NCBI GenBank assembly: GCA_947846985.1
Contig: CANTUZ010000005.1
Span: forward strand, 22,726,389-22,790,388
Origin: Fratercula arctica
Lineage: Eukaryota > Chordata > Aves > Charadriiformes > Alcidae
Reading direction: 5' to 3'
Length of the DNA: 64,000 bases
The translations under genes were made by a program, and so were the position numbers. Below, one piece after another: positions 35,766 to 49,700 of the stretch. The stretch's first letter is position 1. Every line of letters starts with the position of its first letter. A model generated the notes under the pieces. That model was not told where the DNA came from and ran no database searches. It saw nothing but the letters and a program-made list of their open reading frames with translations.

Positions 35766-36543
35766 CACAGAATCATAGAATAGAATAATTTATGTTGGAA
35801 AAGACTCTTGGGATCGTCGAGTCCAACCATCAACCCCACTGTACAAAGTTCTCCCCTACACCATATCCCCTAACACCACATCTGAATGACTCTTAAACAC
35901 ATTCAGGGATGGTGACTCCACCACCTCCCCGGGCAGCCTGTTCCAGTGTCTGACCACTCTTTCTGTGAAGAATTTTTTCCTAATGTCCAGTCTAAACCTA
36001 CCCTGTTGCAGCTTGAAGCCATTCCCTCTTGTTCTATCGCTAATTACCTGTGAGAAGAGACCAGCACCAACCTCACTACAATGTCCTTTCAAGTAGTTGT
36101 AGAGAGCCTCAGCCTCCTCTTCCTCAAACTAAACAGTCCCAGCTCCTTCAATCGCTCCTCATAAGATTTATTCTGCAGGCCCTTCACCAGCTTCGCTGCC
36201 CTCTGCTGCACTCGCTCCAGCACCTCGATATCTCTCTCGTATTGAGGTGCCCAAAACTGGACACAATACCCAAGGTGTGGCCTCACCAGTGCTGAGTACA
36301 GGGGGATGACCACCTCCCTGCTTCTGCTGGTCACACTATTTCTAATACAAGCCAGGATGCCATTGGCTTTCTTGGCCACCTGGGCACACTGCTGGCTCAT
36401 ATTCAGCCGTTTGTCAATTAGAACCCCCACGTCCTTTTCCACCAGGCAGCTCTCCAGCCACACTTCCCCAAGCCTGTAGCGATGCATGGGGTTGTTGTGG
36501 CCCAAGTGCAGGACCTGGCACTTGGCCTTGTTGAAGCTCATGA
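35766..36543 (-). mobile_element. CR1 LINE fragment, antisense, about 780 bp
   Basis: On the + strand it opens with CACAGAATCATAGAAT, the complement of two ATTCTRTG tail units. It then runs backwards through CR1 3'UTR and ORF2 to GGCACTTGGCCTTGTTGAAG, the complement of the FNKAKCQ codons. It is the longest CR1 copy in the window and carries about 150 codons of the ORF2 C-terminal region. Its 3'UTR wording (GGGGATATGGTGTAGGGGAG on the minus strand) differs from the other copies, suggesting a third subfamily. Confidence 0.96.
36089..36541 (-). pseudogene. CR1 ORF2 C-terminal fragment (reverse transcriptase protein tail)
   Basis: The minus-strand frame of 150 codons encodes the portion of the CR1 ORF2 polyprotein after the reverse transcriptase catalytic core. 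Landmarks are [16 protein letters not shown], the [19 protein letters not shown] stretch, [19 protein letters not shown] and the [18 protein letters not shown] helix. The endonuclease and the catalytic YADD-type motif are not present because the copy is 5'-truncated. Near 36107 about 13 bp are missing relative to the copy at 18549. This shifts the frame and replaces the usual RGDLI continuation with LSTTT and a stop. The downstream tail ([20 protein letters not shown]) persists in another frame at 35856-36092. The fragment is therefore dead. Confidence 0.93.
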
Positions 36544-39500
36544 TTCCACGTTATCGTTTGTTATCAGATCTCATAACTTGACTGTACCCAGTACCATTCA
36601 CAGCCATGCAATGGACAGGATCTTAGTGGTAGAAATTCTCATTGCTCACATGAAGTCATGGAAGCTTCATGGAAGCTGACAAACCCAAAAGAACTATACC
36701 ATTTATTATGCCAGCTCATGACACGACCTGCTGCTGTAATGTGTGCATCTTCTTAGGCCTACAGATTTCTTGTGCATGTCTGAAGAGCAAAATCCTTGGA
36801 GTAAGGATGGTTTTCGCAGCACACTTCAAGGTGTGAGTAACAGAAAATCTGTAGTATATCCCCCCAAGGACTGTCAAATTATACCAGTCGATTTTCAGCT
36901 CACCTATTTGTCTCTGTCACTTGCTTAATCATTCTGTAGTATTCTGTTTGGAGGTTATATTACCCATTTTGAACTCAATGACAGTGTTCACATTGCCTTG
37001 AATGGAAGGTGGCCTAGATTTCAACTGGATGTATAAAATGCATGTAACAAGAACCTTTGGGCAGCCTTCCAAATTCTTCCCTTCTTTACAGAGCAGGATA
37101 TGATGTACCTTGTCAAGAGGAAAGTACCAAAATGCATCAGATTTGGACAACCTTTTCAAATAGAATGTTGAAATTGAGATTAAGTATTATATCCTTACGT
37201 GAACTAGTCAATGCAGATGTTACGCAGATATAGATTTTCATAACTCTTGCATAAATTATCATATCCTAGGAACTATTTATATTAAAAGAATGAGTTGTAC
37301 TCAAACACCTGTTCATATGTTGTGTATTCGATCCTGTACCTCTCTACATACATCATATTTTTATCAGCAGGAACTTGGGGACTAAATTATTGATAAGTGC
37401 TAAAGACAGGCAAGAGGCAAATAAGTTATCCTGAATGAAGGCCGGTAAAACCATACTGCTGCGCCACAGAAATCTGTACTCCACATATACCACAGGAAGA
37501 TTGCTTTTGGATATTTCCAGATTCCTCCAGTGCTCTCCACTGCATCCTTTCCGTCTCTTGTGAAGGCAGACTTCTTTTTTCACACGCTACCTACAGCATC
37601 ATAAAAATTGTCCTCCTCCTGCCACACCCCCCCCCCCCAAGCCCATCTGTAGCTACAAGTGTCATGGAAACAAAATGTGCCATTCACCTGTTTGGAGAAA
37701 GGAAGTATCTTTGATTAGTAGGAATCCCTTGTCTCTAGCTCGTAAGGTCTTTGAGGTATGGCCTGTCATTCATTATATGTGTACGGCATTTAGCACAGGG
37801 GGGGCTGCCCCACTGAAGGCCCGGGGGTGGTATCGCAATACAAATGTTAGCGGTGCAGGTTTGTGGTAAAATGATGAACTGCACAGCCATGTGGCATCGT
37901 TCATCACACAGCCGTCACTTCAACAAACAAAGCATGGAATATAATCATTTATAAAGATGTATATTACTTTTTCTTCCTCCCTTTTTGTCTTCTTTAGGGG
38001 GGAAATCTATACAACACCATGGTAAATCATGACTAAGAGAGTTGGCACCGTTAGAAAACAAGGTTGCAGAAGAAGTATTGTTTCAAAATACTAAAATGCT
38101 TAAGAAAGCTTCACTAGAGGAGGCTGAAAAATACTTGACAATAATCTGCCCTCAGTCTTGGAAGAGTAAGATGATGCTGAAAAAGTTGCACTCGAAACTT
38201 GAGCATTTGTCTGTGGTGTTAGGGTTTTTTACTTAATCAGCTTTCCAATTGCACTACAATTTATATCTGCATTTGGCGTTTAGTCACTGCAGACAGTAAA
38301 CTGTATTTTGTAATCTTGCCTATTCCTCATGCATCTTCTTGACAGACAGACGGGAGCTGTACATCGGCCTGAAGCCAAAGAGGTCCTCTCACACATGACA
38401 AAACCTATCACCAAAACCAAACCAAAAAATTGATCCCCCAAAGTCAGTGGTCCTGTGATAGCAATGCACAGGAGAGCAGGAAAGGGTGGGAAAGGGAGTG
38501 GGAAAGCTTGATGGGAAAGAGTCTGCAGGGTGGACCAGGACCCGCAAGGGGATGGGGAAGGCATGTCTGAGACCGCTGGGAAGGCACAGGGATAAACGAG
38601 GCAGTTTCCCACAGACCCAAACGTGCAAATGGCCTTTGTCTCTCGCTACATCTGTCTCCCACAGGGAAAAGTCTGGCATCTCATATCCTGGATCACCAGG
38701 AAGGAGGGGGCTTGCCAGCGTATGCATGACTGAGAGCTCCCAGCTCCTCCTCGCCCCCACCACTTACTCTGCTGCTAAATGCAATATGCTTTGACATTAC
38801 CTAGCTGTAATTTGTTAAATTGTTATAAAGAACTTTATCACTATAAAGAAAAGCTTTGGGTGTACAGTTGAAAGGCTTGTTCCAAATGTGAATATTCCAC
38901 ATGAAAGAATTTCTCTTGTTTCAAACCATTTGCATTTTCCTTACATGTTATTGATCTGATTGAACAGTTCCCAGATCAAAGGCACGCTGGTAAATGAGCA
39001 GCCAAGGTGGCAATATGCGAAGTGGACAGCTGTTAAGAGAGCAGCTTAAATAATTGCTCAAGGATTTATTGGGTAACATGATTAATGATTATGGAAATAT
39101 GATGACATGATACCAAAGAGTAGTGTGCAGTGATTGATGGGGAAGTTGGATAAGGCCAAGCTTAGATGCCAGAGTATGGGAAACAGTAATGTAGCTTCTA
39201 ATCATGGTATATGTGGTGCATAGTTGTTAAGAAATTTTGGTATTCATTTTTGCCTTCCGATAGGAACTCAAACTGCAAAGTATGTTATGTGTAATATTTC
39301 TCCTGTAATGAGGTAAGGAAAAAACCTCCTGCTAACAGTGCATCGTAATAGCAGGACTGATTCAAAAAGACACTCTCCTCTTTTTAAAAAAATCTTTTAA
39401 ATACCTGCAAAACTTTCTGGAAGCTCATGCTGCTGTTTTAATTAACACCTGAGAGAACTATACGTAACACATTAAAGGAAAAAAAGATCCATTTGTAGAA

Positions 39501-42369
39501 TTGACAGTAGTTTGCAAACAGACAGCTTTTTTCCTGTTTTTTTTTTTTTAACCTTAAATTGCAGCAGCCAGCAGTAGCATAATGCAAGAGATGGGAAAGC
39601 AGAGGACAGAATTGCAGCCTAGAGCTATTCCATGGCAGAAGTATTGCAAACTCTTAGTTGATTCTGTGTTGAGAATTGCACGAGATTCCTATTCACACTG
39701 CACTGGTGGGTGATGCAAACCCCCCTCCTTCAGAAATTTTGGTTTAAGAGAAACAGAAACTGATATCTGAAAAAATAATACAGAGCTATTATAAAATGTG
39801 AAACATTAGCAGACAATTTTAGAGGTGAAAGTAGGCAGCAAAATCCTCAGTGTGAAATCCCAGTCCAGGAAAATGGAGTGCAAAGTTCCAGTGTGGGCAG
39901 GATTCCATGCTGGGTTGTTGTTTGTTTTTGGGGTTTTTTTTTAATTCTATTTCTTATATTGAATATAGTTGAATATAAATAGGATGCTACACTGGATTTG
40001 AGACACATAGTTTCTGTGTGCCAGAGACTTGTCTGCTGTAAGTGAGGGAACCTCATCAGAATTTTCAGTTGGGTTGCAGTCAATGACAGCTATTAGGCCC
40101 AGAATTCTAGATCCTGCCATTAGACAGTTGCAGTATGACAACAATTGTCATAGCTTTAAAAACAGAGTGATGTGGGTAGAGCTATTTAAATGAAAACAAC
40201 ATTGCTCATGCTAGGCAAAGCAGACAGCTCTGGAAAGAAATATCTATATTTGAAACCTTGGAAATGTTGTTAATCTCTTCAGGGATGTGAGACAACAACA
40301 GAGATGGTGTAGGATTTGAGAAAGATACCAGGAAGTCTGGTATTTTAAAGCCATAATCTAGTTCACAAGCATCAAGAGTGGGTATTAGTGAGATTACAGT
40401 TTTGGTGAAGAGTTTTCACAACAGAAGGCAAGAGGTTGAGTTGGAGCATTTGTTGGCATTTACGGACCGATTCATTTGTAGCCTTAGTTGACTTCCTTGG
40501 TGTTATTCTGCACACAGGGCTACGTGAGGGGTCAACCCCCCAATACTTAGCTGTGGTCATGTTCAGAACACCCTGAAATATTGTCTCTTTCTTTACTCCA
40601 TCACTCTTCACCACTGGGAAGCCCTCACCTCATTTTATAGTGCACACAGGCTTCCCCATGAGAGAAAACTGGGATCCCTCTGCAGCCCTTTAACATCAGT
40701 CAGACGTGCTAACCTGCCTGGCCCTTCTGAGAGCTGTTTCGAGGCAATTGCAAATAAGGGTTTGCTACAGGGTTCACATACCATTTCGGTCGTTTCAGTA
40801 TTTCTAACATGCAGCCTGTAAGTACCACCTGGCAAGGCCTGTGTCTGCCCAAGTGTCTCTGTATGCTGCACTCATGGTGTTAGAACCAGTGAACTATAAT
40901 TTATAACCTTGCGCACACCTGTAAAATATCTGTTGTATGTTTTTACCTTGTTCCTCTTCTCTGAGCAGAGATTTGTTCTTATGGAGTTTCTCATGAATAT
41001 CGGACTGCTGGCTTTTTTTTCTAATTATATTTATAACCAGCATCAAATCTGGGCTAGCCCACCTGGCTTCTGCAATGCACCATGGCACATTGGGATTTCT
41101 GCAGTGGCATTCTCTTAAAACAAACAAACAAAAAAAGCAAAAAGTTTGTTATAGATATAAATGTGATCAGGACAATCTTAATTACCTACTTTGTTATAGC
41201 ATTTATTTTTAAATACTTTGTTGAGTGTTTGGCTGATCATTTCAGTTCTCCTTATTTTCCCAACTGCTCTGGTTGTGCAAACCTGCGCTGTAGAAGTTTG
41301 GAAAGCACGTTAATGCCACTGAAACTGTGTACGGGTCATCTGAGGTTTTGTGCATCGAGCTGGGGTGGAAACGCTTATGATGTTCTTGTTTCCAGAAGGT
41401 CTGACAGGTCCTCTGTCCTTTCTTGCCCTCTGCCAAGACCATAGCTCATTTCTGGCCAGCCCAGCTTTCACATCCCACATGTTCCACGTTCCTGGGATCC
41501 CACCATGTACCCCTAACAGGCAATCCTTCTTCCAGGTCTCCCTCAACACCTGGAGAAGTGGGGAGATGGCTCTGCTGTTGCCTGGCCCCTGGACCACTCC
41601 CTCTAGTACCTGTCTGCTTGATGACTGCGCAGCCAAGGCCATTTTTCAGCCTGCCCATCTTCCTGGCTGTGGTTTTCCCATGAGGAGTCCTTTACACCTT
41701 TAATGGGAAATTTTGTAGTTCCACTCCATTTTATATTTCTACTTGAGAATTTAATTTTTTCATTTAGTTATCTGAAAGTAGTTATTTAGCTGCAGGACAG
41801 GAATTCAGGTAAGAATGAGTGATCAAACCTTTCATCTGTGACTCCAGCTTTAAGCTCAGGTTAAACTGCTCTTGCTGTGTCTGGTTACTGCAATCAAATT
41901 GTTAATAAAAATATTAACTGGGCTAATTTGAATCAGTGTAAATGACTGATTAATACTACAGGCATTATAAGAACCCAGCAGCTCAAGCAAAAACCTGATT
42001 TTTTTTTTTTCCATTAAGTACACTGGAAAGTTACATGGATTATTAATGAAATAGGGAGCATTTGGCACCTTTTGGAAGGCAGTGAGGTTGGTAACGAAGG
42101 TCCTTTCACAGAACATGAGAGCAATTTGCATTGCAGGAATTCCTAAATCATTCTCAGATTGTGGGTGCTTGTTGGCATAATGAATCTGATAGCTTCAAAC
42201 CTACTTTTGACAGAAAGGTGTGCAAACCATAAAACATTGCTGCTACGCTTCGCACGCTTGTTGGAAGCTCTGCTAAAGGGCTGAGGACTGAAAAAAGCAA
42301 ACAAGTGTGAAAACAAAGGCTCAGATCCAGAGAGGAATCAGAGTTGCCTGCATGATGGGTTCAGTTTTG
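36544..42369. other. Intergenic unique DNA
   Basis: No gene is recognised. The stretch has a C12 run at 37627-37638, a T-run near 39538-39549 and AT-rich sequence throughout. The 64-codon frame at 38042-38236 looks hydrophilic but opens with TTG and has no family resemblance. The GC-richer 41.35-41.70 kb block has overlapping frames on both strands and no coding signature. Confidence 0.6.
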
Positions 42370-42890
42370 CATCAGAATTGTGTCCAGTTCTGGGCTACCT
42401 TGTACAAGATAGACATGGACTCACTGGAGTGAGTCCAGCCAAAAGCCGTGAAGATGGCTAAGGGACTGGAGCACCTTTCATACGATGAGAGGCTGGGACA
42501 GCTGGGACTGTTAAGCCTGGAGAAGAGAAGGCTCAGGGGAGTGGGATCTTACCAATGCATATAAATATGCGATGGGAAGGAACAAACGCGAGGGAACCTG
42601 CCTCTTCTCAGAGGTGCCCAGTGACAGGACAAGAGACAATGGGCACAAATTAAACCACATGAAATCCAAACTGAACACAAGAAGATTTTTTTTTTACTGT
42701 GAGGATGGTCAAACACATCTGAGCACAGGTTGCTCAGAGAGGTTATGGGTCTCTATTTATGGAGATATTAAAACCCAACCAGACACAGTCCTGGGCAACT
42801 GGCTCCAGGTGACCCTTCTTGAGCAGAAGGGTTGGACTAGATCATTTTAAGAGGTCCCTTCAAACTTCAACCATTCTGCGATTCCACGAT
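42370..42890 (+). mobile_element. CR1 LINE fragment, sense, diverged
   Basis: It starts near GTGTCCAGTTCTGGGCTACC and continues through GGAGCACCTTTCATACGATG, CTTCTCAGAGGTGCCCAGTG and ACTGTGAGGATGGTCAAACA. It ends in GGTCCCTTCAAACTTCAACC and ATTCTGCGATTCC. The ORF2 frame is broken repeatedly, and the homopolymer near 42687 is T-expanded. Its wording is closest to the older CR1 type with TTGAGCAGAAGGGTTGGACT near the tail, so it is probably the oldest sizeable copy here. Confidence 0.92.
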
Positions 42891-45800
42891 TCAAAGCCCA
42901 TATTCAGCTGCTGCTTAAATTCATCTAGTACATGCCCTGTCTTCCCATGTATGTCTGCCTGCATCCAACAACTTGAGAGTGCCTTTGCTTCCTGGTCGCC
43001 ATGCCAGGTGTTGCCAATGGAGTGCTAGGAACCCAAAGCACCTTGCTCCATCCTGTGAACAGCATTTCAAAGATACCTAATTTCCGCTTCTGCCTGTGCA
43101 CAGAAATGCTGCAATACTGAGAAGTTTCGGAAGCCGGGTACGTAAGATCACACATAAAGATCATTACAGTCAGGTTTCAGAAACAGGGATTCCTTTGTTA
43201 GACTGTCCTGATTAAACCTGGTAAGTGACCTGAGAATCAGCTATAGGGATCAGCTAGGTGGGTCCAACCGCAGCTGCTGCTGCTTTCTATACGATGGAGC
43301 TGGAGCAAGAGTAAGCAGTGGCATGTTATCTCTGAAGTACTTGGTGGTTCTTTCTGTTAAGAGAATCCAAGAAGACGCAAGTTAAATTATTTCCTCAGCT
43401 TTAGATATTCAAACCCAAACCTTTCACTGCCCCAAAGTACCAGCTACAAAACTAGTCTATTGCAAAGTAGGACAGTAATTTTTCTGTTCAAATTACTCAA
43501 CTGTACTTAAAATAATTCATACTTTATTGCACCAGACTTGGAGGATGACAAGCTGGTCTAAAATCTGAAATTTTGCTTGGGTGTACAGGCCTTATCTAAG
43601 CTCAGTTTGTCTTGTAAAGCATCTACCTCAGCGTAGCCTACAGCCATGTTATTGGGGTGTTCCTGTGGGAGGCAGGAGCTGCAAGTATAAATCCTGACTA
43701 GAAAGACGTAATTAAGACCTTGCAGAGCCAGGAATTAAACCACCCTGCTCTGCTAAGCATTCCATACAGTGGTGACTGTGTACCCTGCACGCTAGGTGTG
43801 AATGTTGCTGCAGATGTTGAATTCTGCAGCTGCGCGGACTCCATTTTGGCAGGTGCACACATAAAAGACAGGAGTTGCAACAGTAAATGACAAGTGCCTA
43901 CATGTCCTTCTGGATCTTGGCTTTGGTGGGTTAATCTCCAGCATGTTTCCCCAGATCAGAGCTGAGGTACTTCATCAGAGGTGCCCGTGGGGGAAGCAGG
44001 GAGGAGGTGGCATCACAGTGCAGTATTGCTGTATTTGCTTTTTGAATAGGCTCTAGTCACTAGTGTTGTCACATCCCTGGAAATTCACTCAAAGAAGACA
44101 TTTGAAGGAGAATCTCTTTCTTCCTGCACACACAAAAACACACCAGCAAAGTTTTTTTGATGATGCTTTCAGATAAACAGCCACGGCAAAGCCTCAGTTT
44201 CATTTTATCTCCATAGATAGCTCCAGGAAAAAAAATCACTGCTTCTGTCTGCAGCCTAAACAACTCACTTTGCTGCCAAGTGCCATCTCAAAAAAGAGGA
44301 ACAATATAAACTAATTTCATACCTATTCAGTTCAGTAATAGGTATTGTTCTAACTATACCTCTAGTGATAAGAGACAGAACAGCTTATTTGCCATTGCTA
44401 AGCAACTGTTAAAACAGTGTGCAGAATTCATACAGCCCTAATGGTCTGATAGAAATCAGTGTCTGAAGTTCTTGTTCGCGTTCTGAAGTCAACAATAATT
44501 GTCCTTCTCTATTAACATTCATTTAAGATAGTTTATGGCTGCATCAGATTCAATCAGGATTCTGTCTTAATGGTGTTCTGAACGGTCTCTCTCCCTTAGA
44601 AAGAAATATTTAACCATAATGCATTAAACTGCTTTAACCCACTTGTTTTGTTTTGATGTGGTGATGAAGTGGCACAGAAGGTAACATGGGAAAAGAAGGT
44701 CATATGAAACACTCTGCATAAATAAAAGCTGATAGTATAAATGGTACCGAGTTGCAGGCAGAGAGCTTGGTATTTGGGTATGGTTCCATAAATCACAAGA
44801 TGGTATTTGTGTCTGAGATCCAAAGACATCTGCAAAACCCCTATGCATTTGGAAAAATGGGATCTAGGCAAGACAGATGTAAAAGCCTAAGTGCATTAAA
44901 CCATGGGTTTTTTTTTTCCAACCTTAATTTATGAGTTCAGATTTTAGTCATTTGTGTACATGATTTAGAAGGGACTTTCTGGCTCCAATCATGCCTTACT
45001 GAGATAAGGAATGGGCAAATGAATAAATGCAAAGGAAGAAATGTTGCACAAGAGGATCCTGCATTCATAAGCATTTCTTTGTAGCTGCAGAAGGATTTCT
45101 GTGACCTAAAAGGAGAATGCATTATCATGAGAGCATGATCTCTCTTCAGCTGCTCTGTTCCTTACCAGGAACACATGAGTAAGTAACGATGCATAAGCAG
45201 AGGGACTGAAGGCTTGCTACTGCTGGAGCTGGAATTCTGTGCTTGTACCCAACACCGCTCCGTTGCTTTTATGGGTGCGTAAACATATGATTAACACTTA
45301 CGCATGTGAGGAATCCCATCACATTCAGCAGAACCACTACCGTTCCCTGTTGAGTAAATGCTTAAATGCTTTGTTGGCACAAGCTGCGAAAATCAACACT
45401 TTGTCAGATGGAGCCCATGCAGGTGAAACAACATGGCCTTGCTTAGCCCACTGTGCCTCACACCGTGACTCGCAAGAGCCAGGTCTTAATGTAACAACGG
45501 AAGACTCAGTGCTTTGAAATAAGGACTTCAGGCAGTGCCCTGAGTCAGAAGACTAGCTCGTCACACAATGGTATGAAAATGTGGGGGTAAAAAGTTGAGA
45601 TGGTCCCTCTGCGAAGCTTACGGCAGTGTCTGAGTCACCACAGGACACGAGAAAGCTGCAGGCAATGGCAAGCAAAGTAGGCTCGGTCCGACTTCTCTTA
45701 CGTAACTCCTAGGTTAGCATCTTCTCTGCTCCATACAGAAAACATCCAAGAGCTGTTACTGAAAGCAGTACTCTTATTTATTCATTTGTATGAGCTTACA

Positions 45801-46653
45801 AAATTACGTGACTTACGAAATTAGACAGTTTCCACACAAGCTTTAGTACAGGACCAGGCACTTTTCTTGCTGTCGCTGGTAAGACCATTTATTTCTGGAC
45901 TCATTAAAAGGATGTTTGCACCCCCTAGTGTATAAGAATTTGCAAGAAATCAGCTTCCTACAACAGCCTTAGCTAAATGAGGATGTTTAATATTAAACCA
46001 TAATAAAATCTCCCTGTCAAAATCTTAACAACTTCCAGAGAAAGGATTGTAAACTCCGAGATCATCCTAGGTGTAATCCCTGATGTCCTTGTACTCAACA
46101 ACTGTAGGACCTGAAAACGGGTTCTACCAAGTTGGATTTTTATCCTACTATAAGATATCAGGGACTTACAGTAAAAAAATGAGACTGTATTGAAAACAGA
46201 CAATTCAAATCCAGACCTTCCTGAAACTCAGGGATGTCGGATCCAGCTTCAGCCCATTAGCAAGATAAGGTCTGTAGCTGCGTTTCACTGAAAGACAGGG
46301 ATCTTTGGATCTGGACTATACTCCAGTTAACAGAAACTGCAAAAATGAGAGGCATGTATTTAACTGTACTCCAAGAACTACTGCCCAGATTGTCACAGGT
46401 AAGTAGATTTCTAACTTCTGACAGTGGCATCCCACTGTTTGGACTGAGATCTTAAAACACCTTTGAAAAACTCCTCCTTACTGTGGATCACTTTTCTCGT
46501 TCTTCAGATGTGACTTCACTTATGCCAAGTTCTGCTCATCGTGTTAAGCAAGGTAGAACCAGTCACCAAGATGCACCAATTGAGCTTGCCTTGCTGGGAC
46601 CCAAAGTGGCAGTTCAGCTCCTTGTGTCCAGCTTAAGTTTGGAACCTGAGCAA

Positions 46654-46704
46654 AACCCAGGTGCTCCTGGAACCAAATCAAACCCAGGTGCTGGCTCCTG
46701 GGTT
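46654..46704. repeat. AACCCAGGTGCT direct repeat with inverted arm
   Basis: AACCCAGGTGCT occurs at 46654-46665 and 46681-46692, a 27-bp period. The second copy pairs with CCTGGGTT at 46697-46704 as an 8-bp perfect inverted repeat with an 8-nt loop. It is a small duplication with hairpin potential. Confidence 0.8.
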
Positions 46705-49700
46705 GAGCATGGGGAGAGAATGGCTTACAGTGCATTTTCTGGTGGCTCCTGCACTGATTTTTGAGGGTTGGAATGTGTGACCCAAACCTTCACAGCATAG
46801 TCTGGTACGTGCTGTTTGGCTGACTGTCACCAATGTGGTCACGGGCAGGCTCTGATCTGACCAAATTATATATACGTCTTTTCAAGAACTCCTCTGCTTA
46901 CCCCTCCACTGAAAACAGGATTTAACCATTTCCCCTGAGGTGTCTGAAACCCAATCACTGCAGCCTTGGCAAACGCCTGACAACCAGAAAAATTATATTG
47001 CCAAGGGAAAAAAGTGGTCTGTTTTCATTATCCAAGCAGAATTAAATGAAAAAGCAAACAAACTGCATAAATGATGAAAATTAAATTAGATTTTCTTTAC
47101 TTTCATTATCTAAATAGTTTCTTATAATTTATTCTAAAATATGTCTTTCAGCCAATCGTATTTACTATATTAAAACCAGACTGATTTTATTTACTGTGCA
47201 ATGCTTAAAAAGCTCCTCCAAGCCACTTTATTCTGTAATTTTAAATGAATTCTTTGGGCTTTTTTCAAAACAAGAAACTTGGCTTTTTGACAGAATAGTC
47301 CTTAATAACTCACACTGAAGATACTGCCAGGAGCTGTGACAATGGCATTTGTCAGGTATTCTTTTCTTCCAGAAGACTGGAGTCATCATGATATTAATGC
47401 AGAGTTCTTTTTGCCATTTGTGTAAATAAATAATAATAACATAATATATGAAATGCACCAACATATCGCTGCGAAGTGTCCCCAAAGAGTTACATTTCAA
47501 GGCTCAGTAGTACCACTGTGATAGAAACCAGGTGAACGGTATAATGAGAACAGGTTTTTAAAAAGTACATTAACAATAAGAAAATTATACTGGCATGTGC
47601 AGGTGCCAATTTGAAAAGAAACTCTCCACCCATATTTGGACAACTAAATCTATCTACTTTAGAAGCTGGACTAGTTATTTGCAAACTCCTCTTTTTAACT
47701 AAAAAGCCAGATCTTTCAGTATCAATTAATTTCTGGTATAGAGCCTTTCTTTTTCGCTATCATAACTGGATACCCAGAACTGTGATTCCTGTTAGACAAA
47801 AGTCCAGCTGGAAAATACTAAGTTTGCAAACTCTTCATTGTAATTAAGAAAGCGTTGGGGCCACGTGTCTCCTTTCTATGAACAGAGAGAAAAACGCTAC
47901 CTGTTTCCTTCTGCAGATTTCACGTTGGCGTTAACAGCAGACCACGGAGGCTGGGCTGTGATGGTACTGCTTAGCCCTGGCCTCTACATCTCTCAGTGGC
48001 TTGTGAATATAGGACTGTGGGTCCTGGTCACAGGGTGTAGAAATATTGACTATCAGGTTGAGGTTCAGATGCAGCTCGACCTGGTAATGCTGAAGTCATC
48101 ACTCTCGCAACCCGTTTGAAGTGAATTGGTGGAGTCTTAATTTACAGTAGATATTACTATTGACAGTAAGCAAGCAGGAGCAGGAGACTGCTTGGAGTTT
48201 CAACAAATGGCCCAAGTGAACACTTGAATTCTTTTCCCAACCAAAATTGAGATGTTTCAGTGGGACAATATGGTGCTATTGGTACAGAGCCCATTTCTGG
48301 GACACAGAGCTCTTAGGTTTCAACTAGAATAGCCCCAGGACTCTAAATTAGCCACCTAAAAGCAGTATGGATAGGAAACAAGAAGAATTTTTATTGCGCT
48401 CTAAAAAGAAGTCCTGCGCAAGCAAGTAAAATCTGCCCATCACACCTGTCATTTTTCACAGGAGGATGTCAACATGAAATGTAGGTAAAGAAGAGTGATG
48501 TACCGCTTTCAGGGGGATTCAGCTGAAAGCTAATGAAGGAGTGGAAGATGTGATAACCCCTGCCCCCCAGTAAATAGTGAAAATAACTCAGGAATTTGGG
48601 ATGGATTGAAAGGCTACATTAAATCTCCTTAAAAACTGAAATCAGTGTCATGTAGAACTTCCTTTTAAACTTCTTCACAGCTGTTGCCATTCTGTTTATG
48701 GCCATATGATATGGCTTGCAATGAAATATACTGGCTACATTGAAATTCCATATAAACTGAAATGGGCCTTTGCTCTCAGAGCTCTCACAGAGATGGCTGT
48801 ACTTCCCTGGTCTTCCAATAATGCCCAGTGATGTTTCCACAGGACAGGCAGGGTGAGTTGCTTCTACTTCTTATAATATTGCACTATGCAAAATAAAAAT
48901 TATAGATGAGACAGGCCCCTGCACTGATTTTACAGCCAGGATTGCCTGAAATCATATTCAAGGTTTTGATTGTTTCTTTCCTTTTGAAGGAAAACTAGTC
49001 CCGCTCTATTGTGGTGAGATGCTGTATTTCATTTAATAACCCATTCTTGTCCCTTTTGAATGTCTAATATGGTATTTTATATGAATATTAGGGTGCTTGT
49101 TCATGGGGAGATTTTTTTTTCCTGCTTCAAGAAGGCTGAGGAATTTGAGCCTTTGCAAAGATGCTAATACTCAGTCAGATTTCCCAACAACCTCATGCGG
49201 CTATTATTCCAAGAGGCATCACCTTACAGTCTTGGAGAGAAAGCATTACGGTTAATGCAGTTTGGCAAGTCAGTGCCTTGACTGACATGGTTTAACGGCA
49301 TGAGCAGCATGCATTCTGTGTCAGAGAAAATTACCTGTTGACCCTGCTGACCCTTGGTGCCTGTTCTTAACTGGATAGGTATGAAATAGTGTGGAGAATC
49401 TTATATGAACTCCCCTCCCTTCCCCAGCTCTGTCCCATAGCGTACTCATTTCCTATGAGCTTGCCTATTAAAAAAAGAAACTGGCTTTGTTTTCATTTGC
49501 TGCAGTATTATTTCATACACACAATGGAGCTGCCCAGCCAACCTTCCTCCGGGCCTACCCTCCTAATGAAAAGATAAACCAATAATGGAAGTGAATACAG
49601 AAAGAATGAAAGAGAGGGAAATGCAAAGGGTCTTCTTTTATTGTGACGGGAAACAAAGAGACTGTGGCAGTCCCTTTGTAGGAAGCAGTCTTGGTCCACT

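Noticed and set aside
38042..38236. 64-codon hydrophilic frame
   Set aside because: It opens with TTG, has no splice context and has no family resemblance.
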